Of a stretch of 22,027 nt of DNA, positions 1 to 8,649 are shown in pieces; within the stretch, counting starts at the first letter, position 1, and each line of letters begins with the position of its first letter. The notes beneath the pieces were generated by a model. The model was given only the letters and a program-made list of their open reading frames with translations. It ran no database searches and was not told the DNA's origin. Origin of the DNA: an uncultured delta proteobacterium (lineage in GTDB: Bacteria; Desulfobacterota; Syntrophorhabdia; Syntrophorhabdales; Syntrophorhabdaceae); assembly GCA_903872255.1 (NCBI GenBank), contig CAIQJW010000298.1, positions 1-22,027 on the forward strand, read 5' to 3'. The position numbers were made by a program, and so were the translations under genes.

Positions 1-1
1 G

Positions 2-3000
2 AAAGGTGCGAAGAACGCTAAAAGTTTTTCACTCCCCAAACCGGGAGGAACAAAGGAGTTCGAAGTAATCGGCATACCCCTTAATGAACCCGGTTTTTAC
101 GTCGTCGAGATTGAGAGCCTTATGCTGGGTACGCGGCTCCTTGCACACCCCGCTCCGGTATATGTTCCAACGACTGCCCTTGTGACAAACATGGCCGCCC
201 ATTTCAAGTGGGGCAGGGAATCGTCGCTTGTATTTGTCACCGCCCTCGATACGGGAGGGCCGGTGCCAAATGCCTCGGTCAGCATCAGGGACTGCCAGGG
301 GGGGACCATCTGGCAGGGAAGCACGGATGCAGACGGTATCGCGCATATCAAAAAAACTTTGCCAAATAGTGACAACCTGCCCCAATGCAAACCCGGAAAG
401 CAGGAAAAAGATCTGTACTACGATCCTTCGCGCATCCTGGGCGAGATAAGAAGCGGTCTTTTCGTATTCGCCCGCAAGGGAAACGACATGACATTCACAC
501 ACTCCAATTGGAATGACGGGATAGAATCATGGCGCTTCAACCTTACTGAAAATTATGGCGAACGCAAGAACCCGATCATTGCCCATACGGTTTTTGACAG
601 GACCTTGCTGCGCGCCGGCGAAACCGTGCATATGAAGCATTTTGCCCGGGTGCGCACGATGGAAGGGCTGTTGCTTCCGGGAAACCTGGCGAATTTCAAG
701 GAAATGGTGATACAGCATACGGGCAGCGATGAGAAATACGCCCTGCCTCTCGCCTGGAATACAAACGGCACTGCCGAAAACACCTGGAAGATACCCGAAT
801 CTGCGAAGCTGGGAACATATCAGGTATATTTTCGTAAAGGCCCGAAATCGGACGATCATGCTGAACGGCAGCCTTCGGGGTCCTTCCGGGTCGAAGAATT
901 CCGGATCCCGCTCATGCGGGCTTTCATCCGGGGGCCGAAGGAGTCTGCTATCAACGCAAGCTCGGTCACTTTCGACGTGGACCTGAGATATCTCTCGGGA
1001 GGCGGGGCCGCCGACCATCCGGTAAAGATCCGCGCTGAAATTGAACCGAAGGAGACATCGTTCCCTACCTATGACAACTTTTATTTTTCCACCGGCTCCG
1101 TGAAAACCGGCATTGAGACCGAAGCGCGCGAGACGTACGACGAAGACGAGGATGCTGAGGATGCTGAAAAGGCAGAGACCCGGCGCAGCCGGCGTGACGG
1201 GGCGGTGAGGCTCAAAACGATAGAGATGAACCTCGACAGGCAGGGAACGGCCCGCGCGGCATTTCGCGATCTGCCGAAAGGGGACACGCCGAGGGATATC
1301 ATAACGGAGCTGGAATTCAGGGACCCGAATGGCGAGGCCCAGACGTCGTCGACAAGAATTCCTCTTTACTCCTCCGCGGTCCATGTCGGGATCTCGTCAA
1401 ACCATGAGCACGCGAGGAACAACCTGAGATATCAGGTCGCCGTAGTCGACCTGCAGGGGAAACCGGTGCCGGGAACCGAGGTAAAAGTAAAGGTCTTCAA
1501 ACGTTCGACGTATTCTCACCGACGCAGGATCACGGGTGGTTTTTACGCCTTCGAGCATGTGACCGAAAGGAAGGAGATCGGGCAGCACTGTTCCGGAAAG
1601 ACTGCCGGGAATGGAATATTGTATTGCGAGGGGAAGGCTCCGGAAACGGGTGAACTGGTCCTTGAAGCACAGGCAGCGGATGCATCGGGAAATATCTCCT
1701 TTGCGAAGAGGGATATAACGATATATGGAAAGGAAGACTGGTTCGAGGCCCGCAATGACGACCGCATGGACCTCATACCGGTCAGGCGCTCTGTAGAGCC
1801 CGGCGAGACGATGAGCTTTCAGGTCAAGATGCCGTTTCGGGAAGCCACGGCCCTCATCACGGTCGAGCGCGAAGGGATCATGGACGCATATGTACGGAAC
1901 GTCACGCGGGAAAATCCAGTTATCGAGATCCCTGTCAAGAATAATTACGTACCGAATGTTTTTGTTTCGGCCCTCGTTGTGCGGGGAAGGGTGGCCGACT
2001 CCAAACCTACGGCCATGTTCGATCCGGGAAAGCCCGCCTACAAGCTCGGCATAGCCGAGGTAAAGGTTGGCTGGAAACCTCATACCATGAAGGTCAGGGT
2101 CGTGACGGACAAGAAGGTGTATGCGGTCAGGCAGCCGGTAAAGGCCCATATCGAGGTAAAGAGACCCGATGGGAACGCGCCGGCAAAGGGTTCAGAGGTC
2201 ACGATCGCGGTGGTCGATGAAGGGCTTCTCGAGCTTAAGCCGAATACGAGCTGGGCAATTCTTGAAGCCATGATGCGCGAGAAACCGTACGAGATCTCAA
2301 CTGCGACCTCGCAGATGATGGTGGTGGGCAAACGCCACTTTGGGCGCAAGGCCCTGCCTCATGGCGGCGGCGGAGGAAAGCAGCTTACCCGGGAACTCTT
2401 CGATACCCTGATATACTGGAAGAGCACCGTTCCTCTCAACGATAACGGCGAGGCGGATGTTACGTTCAACCTGAACGATTCATTGACGGCCTTCCGGGTC
2501 GTGGCGATCGCCAGTTCCGGCACGGAATTGTTCGGCACCGGTGAAGAGACGATCAGGACGACACAGGACCTTATGCTGATCCCAGGCCTCCCGCCGGTTG
2601 TTCGGGAAGGCGACAAATTTGCCGCCGGTTTCACGGTGCGCAATACATCCGACCGCGAGATGAATGTCGTGGCCGCGCTGAAGACGACCGACGGCATGGC
2701 GGGAGCATCTTTTGAAAACGTCACGCTCGCTATCCCGGCGGGGCAGGCCAAGGATGCCGTGTGGCAGATAACCGTGCCCCACGGGATAACAAAGGTAGGG
2801 TACGAGGTATCCGCGCATGATTCAGGTACCACTCGCGATACGGTCAAGGTATCTCAAAAAGTGGTTCCCGCTGTCAGTCTGCGGGTTTTTCAGGCGACCC
2901 TGGCGCAGGTTTCCGATACGTTGAAGATGGATGTCGAAAGGCCTCAAGACGCCGTGCCGGGCCGGGGCGGGATATCTGTCGGGATGCAGGGCAGGATATC

Positions 3001-4411
3001 CCAGGGACTGCAGGGCGTAGTCGATTACATGCGCCGTTATCCCTACGTCTGTCTCGAACAGAAGACATCAAAGGCAATTGCCCTGAAGGACCGGGAGATG
3101 TGGAAGGAGGTCATGTCGTCGATACCCGCTTATCTTGATTCAGACGGCCTGGCGAAATATTTTCCGCTTATGCTGCGAGGCAGCGACGCCCTGACATCGT
3201 ACCTCCTTTTCATAAGTAAAGAGGCGGGGTACGATCTGCCGGATGACGTACGAGGCAAAATGACAAAAGGATTGAAAGGGTTTGTCGAAGGGAAGGTCGT
3301 TCGTTACTCGTCATTGCGCACGGCAGACCTGTCCATCCGGAAGATCGCTGCGCTGGCGGCCCTTGCACAATATAAAGAAAGCACCAAAGAACTCCTGACG
3401 ACGATCGATGTCCAGCCGAATCTATGGCCGACATCGGCGGTCCTCGATTGGATAGTGGTCCTGCGCCATACCACCGGCATCCCCGAACGCGACAACAAGC
3501 TTAAGACTGCGGGCAATATCTTGAGGAGCCGCCTCAATCTACAGGGGACAACCATGACCGTCTCGACCGAAGGGACGGATGCGCTCTACTGGCTTATGGT
3601 ATCCACGGACCTCAACGCAGCGAGAATACTGCTGGCATCCATGGACTTCGATGCGTGGCGCCAGGATGTTCCCCGCATCGCAAGGGGCCTGGCGGGAAGG
3701 ATGAAAAGGGGCCATTGGGATACGACGACGGCAAATGCGTGGGGCACCATTGCGATGGACAAATTTTCCCGGAAATTTGAGGCGGTCCCGGTCTCGGGAA
3801 CGTCATCCGTGTCTCTGGCGCAGAAAGAGGACACGATCACCTGGGGTGATAATTCCAAGGGGGGAACGGTAATGCTCGGATGGCCGGACAAGAAGAGTAC
3901 GCTGCGCATCGATCATAAGGGCAAGGGAAAGCCCTGGGTAACCGTTCAGAGCATCGCGGCAATCCCGCTCAAAAAGCCGTTTGCATCGGGCTATACGATA
4001 AAGAAGACGGTAACGGCCGTCGAGAAGAAATCTCCCGATGCCTGGACGCGGGGCGATGTCATGCGCGTCAAGCTCGAGATCGATGCCCGGTCAGACATGA
4101 CGTGGGTGGTCGTAAGCGATCCCATACCCTCGGGTTCGGCTATCCTCGGGTCGGGCCTCGGCCAGGATTCAAAGCTTCTTTCAAAGCAGGGGAACCAGAG
4201 AGGATGGGCGTGGGAGGCATATCGGGAAAGGTCTTTTGAGGCATTGCGGGTCTACTACGAATTCGTGCCCAAAGGGACATGGACCGTGGAATATACCGTC
4301 CGGCTCAATAATGACGGGTTTTTCAACCTGCCGGAGACGCGCGTGGAAGCGCTTTATGCCCCGGAAATGTTTGGCGAGATCCCGAATAGGACGATTGAGA
4401 TAAAGAAATAG
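2..4411 (+). CDS. Bacterial alpha-2-macroglobulin (YfhM-like), 5'-truncated by window edge
   Basis: The frame is open from base 2, so the gene begins before the window; 1469 residues are visible against about 1650 in E. coli YfhM, so roughly the first 200 residues, including the signal peptide or lipobox, are missing. An internal ATG at 122 is not the start, because the preceding codons read as normal macroglobulin-domain sequence (FEVIGIPLNEPGFYVVEIES). Bacterial A2Ms are periplasmic, inner-membrane-anchored protease traps: a protease cuts the bait region and is then bound covalently by a thioester. The thioester motif CLEQ is intact at visible residues 1017-1020 (bases 3050-3061), preceded by RRYPYV. 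A glycine-rich stretch and the segment LNDNGEADVTFNLNDSLTAF (about 2365-2490) are typical of the core A2M domain. A short acidic patch (DEDEDAEDAE, near 1135-1170) may be a linker. It lies 10 nt before pbpC, the standard partner. Confidence 0.93.
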   Translation, partial: KGAKNAKSFSLPKPGGTKEFEVIGIPLNEPGFYVVEIESLMLGTRLLAHPAPVYVPTTALVTNMAAHFKWGRESSLVFVTALDTGGPVPNASVSIRDCQGGTIWQGSTDADGIAHIKKTLPNSDNLPQCKPGKQEKDLYYDPSRILGEIRSGLFVFARKGNDMTFTHSNWNDGIESWRFNLTENYGERKNPIIAHTVFDRTLLRAGETVHMKHFARVRTMEGLLLPGNLANFKEMVIQHTGSDEKYALPLAWNTNGTAENTWKIPESAKLGTYQVYFRKGPKSDDHAERQPSGSFRVEEFRIPLMRAFIRGPKESAINASSVTFDVDLRYLSGGGAADHPVKIRAEIEPKETSFPTYDNFYFSTGSVKTGIETEARETYDEDEDAEDAEKAETRRSRRDGAVRLKTIEMNLDRQGTARAAFRDLPKGDTPRDIITELEFRDPNGEAQTSSTRIPLYSSAVHVGISSNHEHARNNLRYQVAVVDLQGKPVPGTEVKVKVFKRSTYSHRRRITGGFYAFEHVTERKEIGQHCSGKTAGNGILYCEGKAPETGELVLEAQAADASGNISFAKRDITIYGKEDWFEARNDDRMDLIPVRRSVEPGETMSFQVKMPFREATALITVEREGIMDAYVRNVTRENPVIEIPVKNNYVPNVFVSALVVRGRVADSKPTAMFDPGKPAYKLGIAEVKVGWKPHTMKVRVVTDKKVYAVRQPVKAHIEVKRPDGNAPAKGSEVTIAVVDEGLLELKPNTSWAILEAMMREKPYEISTATSQMMVVGKRHFGRKALPHGGGGGKQLTRELFDTLIYWKSTVPLNDNGEADVTFNLNDSLTAFRVVAIASSGTELFGTGEETIRTTQDLMLIPGLPPVVREGDKFAAGFTVRNTSDREMNVVAALKTTDGMAGASFENVTLAIPAGQAKDAVWQITVPHGITKVGYEVSAHDSGTTRDTVKVSQKVVPAVSLRVFQATLAQVSDTLKMDVERPQDAVPGRGGISVGMQGRISQGLQGVVDYMRRYPYVCLEQKTSKAIALKDREMWKEVMSSIPAYLDSDGLAKYFPLMLRGSDALTSYLLFISKEAGYDLPDDVRGKMTKGLKGFVEGKVVRYSSLRTADLSIRKIAALAALAQYKESTKELLTTIDVQPNLWPTSAVLDWIVVLRHTTGIPERDNKLKTAGNILRSRLNLQGTTMTVSTEGTDALYWLMVSTDLNAARILLASMDFDAWRQDVPRIARGLAGRMKRGHWDTTTANAWGTIAMDKFSRKFEAVPVSGTSSVSLAQKEDTITWGDNSKGGTVMLGWPDKKSTLRIDHKGKGKPWVTVQSIAAIPLKKPFASGYTIKKTVTAVEKKSPDAWTRGDVMRVKLEIDARSDMTWVVVSDPIPSGSAILGSGLGQDSKLLSKQGNQRGWAWEAYRERSFEALRVYYEFVPKGTWTVEYTVRLNNDGFFNLPETRVEALYAPEMFGEIPNRTIEIKK

Positions 4412-4421
4412 GACCGGTTTT

Positions 4422-6575
4422 TTGAAACGCCCGGGACGCACTGTTGTATTTGTCTGTTCTGCCATTGCCTTCTTCCTGGCATGTATCGCGGTCACGGGGA
4501 TCTTCGGAATTTCCCGCTCAGTGCGGGAGATAAAGGTCCCCGCGTTTCACGATGTCAGGGCATCGTATAAAGTATCCGACGCTGTGCTTCTCGACCGGAA
4601 TAAAGAGGTGATCCACACACTGAGGACGGACAACTCGGGACGCAGGCTGGACTGGGCCTGCCTCGCGGACGTGTCGCCTTCATTCCTCCAGACGGTTGTC
4701 CTTGGTGAGGACCGGCGTTTTTACAGCCATCATGGCGTAGATCTCAAGGCGTTTATCGCGGCGCTTTCCCGAAATATATTCTCCGGGAGGCTTCGCGGGG
4801 CCAGCACGATCTCGATGCAGGTCGCATCGGTGATCGACACGAATTTAAAGCCGCGGACGGGACGCCGGGACCTCAGGCAAAAATGGCGCCAGGCTTTGAC
4901 GGCGCTTGCTCTTGAGAGGACCTGGACCAAACGGGAGATACTCGAGGCATACATCAATTTTGTCTATTATCGCGGCGAGCTTCAGGGTATCCGGGCAGCT
5001 TCAAAAGGCCTCTTTGGAAAGGAGCCGTCAGGGATCACGCAACCGGAGTCACTGATCTTGGCGTCCCTCATCGCGTCCCCGAATGCCTCGCGCGAGAAAG
5101 TGGCATTGCGGTCGATCCGGCTCGGTCAAAAGGCAGGGATAGATACCGGTCGGGACGATATTGACCGTAAGAGCCGGGAAGCCCTGACGTTAACCTATCA
5201 TATCGGGTTCGATGTTTCGATAGCCCCGCACGTTGCCAGGGCCCTTCTTACGCCGGGACGCGATAAGGCTGTCTCGACGCTTGACGGACGGATCCAGAGA
5301 TTTGCACTCGAGAGCCTTAAGAATAATCTGGCGGCATTGAGAGATCGAAAGGTCTCGGACGGGGCCGTCCTTGTCGTTGACAATATCACGGGCGAGATCC
5401 TGGCGTACGTCGGCAACAGTGCCGGGACGTCAAGCGCGGTATGGGTCGACGGCATCAGGGCGCGCCGGCAGGCGGGGTCGACGCTTAAACCGTTCCTGTA
5501 CGAACTGGCCATCGAAAAAGGATATCTGACCTCGGCTTCATTGCTGGAGGATACGCCCGTAACGATCGCAACCCCGACCGGTCTTTATGTACCGCAGAAT
5601 TACGACAACCGTTTCAGGGGTACGGTGAGCGCACGTACGGCTTTGGCCTCTTCACTTAACGTGCCTGCCGTCAAGGCACTTCTTGTCACAGGCCTTTCAC
5701 CGTTTGTTGAACGATTGAGAAATATAGGCTTCAGCAGCATCAAGGAGGAGCCGGAATTTTACGGTTACTCGATCGCCCTCGGGTCGGCCGATGTGGAACT
5801 GTACGAGCTCGTCAACGCGTATCGCTGCCTTGCCCGCGGAGGGTTAAGGTCGGGCCTGAAACTGGCATTTGACACCAGAATTCCGGCCAAAGTGCGCGTG
5901 ATGGATGACAGGGCGTCCTTTATAGTGGGGCAGATACTGTCGGACAGGGAATCCCGGGCCATGACATTCGGTCTTGAGAACCCGCTTTCGACCCGTTTCT
6001 GGACGGCTGTAAAAACAGGGACGAGCAAGGATATGCGCGACAACTGGTGCATTGGTTTCTCGAGCCGGTACACCGTCGGTGTGTGGGTCGGGAATTTTTC
6101 CGGTGAGCCGATGCGTGATGTAAGCGGGATAAGCGGTGCGGCCCCGATATGGCTCGAGATAATGAACTTTCTCCATGCTTCAACGCCGTCACACGCGCCA
6201 AAACCCCCTCCCGGCGTTATCACGGCCCGCGTCGCATTCGCAAAGAATGTGGAGCAGCCTCGTGAAGAATTATTTCTTGCAGGCACGGAACCGTTATCGC
6301 GGGTGACGGGCAACACGGTCTATGAGGAAGCGCGCATTGTGTATCCTCAGGAAGGGACCCTCATCACGGTAGACCCGGATATCCCTCGGTCTCTTCAACG
6401 GGTAGGCCTTCGCTTTGAGCCGCGAAGCAAGCGCTTCAGATGGATGATCAACGGCACCGACGCCGGTTCGGACGCCCCGCTCCTCCTGTGGGAGCCAAAG
6501 CCGGGCGCATACACGGTATCCATCGTTGACCAGGGAGGCAAGGTAATGGATTCCGTAGGTTTCACTGTCAGATAA
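4422..6575 (+). CDS. pbpC: Penicillin-binding protein 1C, bifunctional peptidoglycan glycosyltransferase/transpeptidase
   Basis: 717 residues. An N-terminal membrane anchor (about residues 8-30) is followed by a GT51 glycosyltransferase domain with GEDRRFYSHHGVD (95-107, catalytic Glu96), GASTISMQ (126-133) and REILEAYINFVYYRGE (171-186). The transpeptidase domain has STLK (353-356, acyl-enzyme Ser353), SLN (411-413) and KTGTS (531-535). The last ~90 residues match the position of the PBP1C C-terminal domain. It polymerises lipid II glycan strands and, in principle, crosslinks them on the periplasmic face of the inner membrane. The start is TTG at 4422, 8 nt after a weak AGGA; no better start keeps the full membrane anchor. 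It forms an operon with the upstream alpha-2-macroglobulin. The known model is that PBP1C repairs the wall where the A2M traps an attacking protease. All catalytic motifs are present, so it should be active. Confidence 0.95.
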   Translation: MKRPGRTVVFVCSAIAFFLACIAVTGIFGISRSVREIKVPAFHDVRASYKVSDAVLLDRNKEVIHTLRTDNSGRRLDWACLADVSPSFLQTVVLGEDRRFYSHHGVDLKAFIAALSRNIFSGRLRGASTISMQVASVIDTNLKPRTGRRDLRQKWRQALTALALERTWTKREILEAYINFVYYRGELQGIRAASKGLFGKEPSGITQPESLILASLIASPNASREKVALRSIRLGQKAGIDTGRDDIDRKSREALTLTYHIGFDVSIAPHVARALLTPGRDKAVSTLDGRIQRFALESLKNNLAALRDRKVSDGAVLVVDNITGEILAYVGNSAGTSSAVWVDGIRARRQAGSTLKPFLYELAIEKGYLTSASLLEDTPVTIATPTGLYVPQNYDNRFRGTVSARTALASSLNVPAVKALLVTGLSPFVERLRNIGFSSIKEEPEFYGYSIALGSADVELYELVNAYRCLARGGLRSGLKLAFDTRIPAKVRVMDDRASFIVGQILSDRESRAMTFGLENPLSTRFWTAVKTGTSKDMRDNWCIGFSSRYTVGVWVGNFSGEPMRDVSGISGAAPIWLEIMNFLHASTPSHAPKPPPGVITARVAFAKNVEQPREELFLAGTEPLSRVTGNTVYEEARIVYPQEGTLITVDPDIPRSLQRVGLRFEPRSKRFRWMINGTDAGSDAPLLLWEPKPGAYTVSIVDQGGKVMDSVGFTVR

Positions 6576-6650
6576 AGTCGTAACAGTCAATCATAAGTCG
6601 TAAGGACTTAAAAAAATAGAATTTACTCCTTACGACTTACGCTTTACGGT
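6576..6650. repeat. Degenerate heptamer repeat array with 13-bp inverted repeat at a convergent gene junction
   Basis: On the minus strand four tandem heptamers run from 6650 to 6623: ACCGTAA, AGCGTAA, GTCGTAA, GGAGTAA (pattern NNSGTAA). On the plus strand AGTCGTAA occurs at 6576-6583, directly after the pbpC stop codon, and again at 6596-6603. The opposed copies make a perfect 13-bp inverted repeat, 6594-6606 with 6627-6639, around a 20-nt loop that contains a run of seven A. Three heptamers (6650-6630) encode the last six residues and the stop codon of mazG. A related array is at 22001-22027. Confidence 0.75.
6594..6639. terminator. Possible bidirectional terminator hairpin between pbpC and mazG
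   Basis: A perfect 13-bp stem (TAAGTCGTAAGGA against TCCTTACGACTTA) lies between two convergent genes and could end both transcripts. The T-run expected after a stem in an intrinsic terminator is missing on both strands: the only A/T run is in the loop. The stem is also AT-rich. A role in blocking read-through or protecting 3' ends is therefore only a possibility. Confidence 0.3.
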
Positions 6651-7394
6651 CTCTTCCTTTTTACTCTCGTTCCAGAGCCTGTCCATTGTTTCCAGGCTGG
6701 CAGAGCGGATGTCCGTGTTTTCTTCAATGTAACCGAACCTTCTGATAAATTTGCTCGATGTCGCCCTGAGCGCATCTTCGGGGTCGACCGAAAGAAAACG
6801 CGCTATGTTGACCACCGTGAAAAGAAGGTCGCCGATCTCTTCGCGGATGCGGTGTTTGTCGCCCGTTGCTTCGGCATCTCTTAATTCGATGATCTCTTCC
6901 TCCATTTTCTCATAGACATCCTCGATCTTTTGCCAGTCGAAACCGACTTTTGCGGCCCGTTTTGTTATCACGCACGCCCTCAGAAGCGCGGGCATGGACG
7001 AGGGGATATGGGAGAGAAGGGAATAATCATCCTGTTTCTCCAGTTTTTTCAATTCCTCCCACTTTTCTTCGATGGGAGCGCCGAGGTCCTGTTTCTCAAA
7101 AACATGCGGGTGCCGACTGTACATCTTGCGGTAGACGTTCTCGATAACGTCCTTTATATTGAAGGCATTCTGCTCCTTGCATATCTGCGCAATGAACACG
7201 ATATGGAACAGGAGGTCCCCGAGTTCTTCCTTAAGGCCGGTCAGATCCTCGCTTTCAATAGCCTCGATGATCTCATACACCTCTTCGAGCATGAACGTTT
7301 TGAATGCCGGGATCCTCTGCTTTCGGTCCCAGGGGCATCCTTCGTCGCCGCGCAGTGTTTCCATGAGCCATACGAGCTTGTCAAATGCTTCCAT
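6630..7394 (-). CDS. mazG: MazG nucleoside triphosphate pyrophosphohydrolase
   Basis: 254 residues, close to the ~263 of E. coli MazG. It hydrolyses nucleoside triphosphates to the monophosphate and pyrophosphate, cleaning the nucleotide pool. Two MazG helical domains are visible. The first has GCPWDRKQ (19-26), EEVYE (37-41) and EELGD (56-60); the second has EEEIIE (165-170) and EEIGD (185-189), the EExxE...ExxD magnesium-binding pattern. The ATG at 7394 lies 1 nt after the waaA stop codon, so translation is probably coupled. It is the last gene of the minus-strand envelope operon and has no obvious functional link to it. The final residues TVKRKS and the stop codon are encoded by three intergenic-type heptamer repeats, so the natural C-terminus was probably altered by repeat expansion outside the conserved core. 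Confidence 0.95.
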   Translation of the reverse strand: MEAFDKLVWLMETLRGDEGCPWDRKQRIPAFKTFMLEEVYEIIEAIESEDLTGLKEELGDLLFHIVFIAQICKEQNAFNIKDVIENVYRKMYSRHPHVFEKQDLGAPIEEKWEELKKLEKQDDYSLLSHIPSSMPALLRACVITKRAAKVGFDWQKIEDVYEKMEEEIIELRDAEATGDKHRIREEIGDLLFTVVNIARFLSVDPEDALRATSSKFIRRFGYIEENTDIRSASLETMDRLWNESKKEETVKRKS

Positions 7395-7395
7395 G

Positions 7396-8649
7396 TTACG
7401 GTCTCCTACCGGGCCTAAGCGTGTTCATGATGATCTCCGCCGTTTCTTTCATGACATGGGTTTGCTGTGCGACGATATCCCTGCCGGCCCTTTGCGTCTC
7501 GGCATAGAGGCCTTCGTCGCCAAGGAGTCTCATCACCGTGTCATGGATCTCTTTCCCTGTCCTTACCAGGAAGCCTGCCTTATTGGCAAGGATGGCCTCA
7601 GCGATATCACGGAAAGTATCCGTAAACGGACCGAAAACAACAGGCGTGCCGACAAAAAGAGGCTCGAGCATATTCTGGCCTCCGTACGGGGCGAGCGACC
7701 CTCCTACGAATGCAACAGCACTCAGACCGTATATGCCCTGCAGGTCACCTACCGTGTCCACGATCACGACATCTGCACCGTTATCCGCGCCTCCCTTCAT
7801 TTTCGAGTACCGGGTAGTGCTGAATGTCTTTGAAAGGTCTCTTTCAAGTATTTCCGCAAGATGAAGCTCGCGAGGGGCTACAAAATACCTGGATCCGGGG
7901 ACGCTCCGCTTTAGAAGGGCTATGGCGGAATAGACCTCGTCAAGCTCCTTTTCTTTGACGCTTCCGAACGTGATGACGGGGTTCTCCCTGCCTGCCCTCT
8001 CGCGGATATTTTCGATGGCCGGCCGGTAATATTTGACATTTCCGGTCACGAAGACCCGTTGAGGGTCCATGCCGATAGCAATGAACCGGTCCCGATGTTC
8101 CTGCGATTGGGCGATCACGATGTCCATGGCGCCAAATACCGATCTCATGAAAATGGAGAGTCTTCTATATGTTGCGAGGGTACTGTCGGATATCCGTCCG
8201 TTTACGATGATAAAAGGGATGTTCCTCTTTCGGGCCTCCCATATAAGGTTCGGCCATATCTCCGTTTCCACCACGATGATCGAGGAGGGCTTATAATGGT
8301 CGAGGAACCTTGAAACCGAGAATCGAAGATCGAAAGGGAGGGATTCACATCGGAGATCGTAGGCGGGTGCCTGTTTTTTCTTGAGCATTTCCTCGGCATA
8401 GTAGGTATTCGTCGTAATGAGGAAACGGCCGGGTCCTCCGTTGGCCGACAGGTAATCCGCAAGGTTTCGGGCAATTACAGCCTCGCCTATCGATGCGCCA
8501 TGTATCATAAGCGAACCCGGGGATATGCTGCCATCAGGCGGTATAAGCCTGCGGCGGAAATTAGGTTTCATCTTGGTGCTTGTAAGGCCGATAATGATGA
8601 GGAACGGAAGCGCGCAGATGGACAGGATATTATAGATCAATCTCCACAT
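7396..8649 (-). CDS. waaA: 3-deoxy-D-manno-octulosonic acid (Kdo) transferase
   Basis: 417 residues, normal for WaaA/KdtA. It adds Kdo from CMP-Kdo to lipid IVA on the cytoplasmic face of the inner membrane. An N-terminal hydrophobic anchor (about 5-22) precedes HGASIGE (50-56; Glu56 matches the catalytic base position in the GT30 family), VETEIWPN (127-134), NGRISD (150-155), TGNVKYY, and the C-terminal GGSLAPYGGQNMLEP nucleotide-sugar site. The number of Kdo residues added (mono-, bi- or trifunctional) cannot be read from the sequence. The ATG at 8649 has no clear Shine-Dalgarno. The start overlaps by 13 nt the end of the preceding acyltransferase if that gene's frame break is bypassed, so its translation may depend on the upstream frame. 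Confidence 0.95.
   Translation of the reverse strand: MWRLIYNILSICALPFLIIIGLTSTKMKPNFRRRLIPPDGSISPGSLMIHGASIGEAVIARNLADYLSANGGPGRFLITTNTYYAEEMLKKKQAPAYDLRCESLPFDLRFSVSRFLDHYKPSSIIVVETEIWPNLIWEARKRNIPFIIVNGRISDSTLATYRRLSIFMRSVFGAMDIVIAQSQEHRDRFIAIGMDPQRVFVTGNVKYYRPAIENIRERAGRENPVITFGSVKEKELDEVYSAIALLKRSVPGSRYFVAPRELHLAEILERDLSKTFSTTRYSKMKGGADNGADVVIVDTVGDLQGIYGLSAVAFVGGSLAPYGGQNMLEPLFVGTPVVFGPFTDTFRDIAEAILANKAGFLVRTGKEIHDTVMRLLGDEGLYAETQRAGRDIVAQQTHVMKETAEIIMNTLRPGRRP

Noticed and set aside
1126..1200. Acidic, repetitive DEDEDAEDAE stretch in the alpha-2-macroglobulin
   Set aside because: Probably a flexible linker; low-complexity linkers are common between macroglobulin domains and give no further clue.
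527..1384. 285-codon minus-strand frame inside the alpha-2-macroglobulin gene
   Set aside because: Arginine/proline-rich translation typical of an antisense shadow of a GC-rich gene.
6594..6639. Classical rho-independent terminator
   Set aside because: The stem is perfect, but no T-run follows it on either strand; kept only as a low-confidence terminator candidate.
6630..7394. mazG as part of a toxin-antitoxin module
   Set aside because: No mazE or mazF-like frames are adjacent; upstream is waaA and downstream is the pbpC junction.
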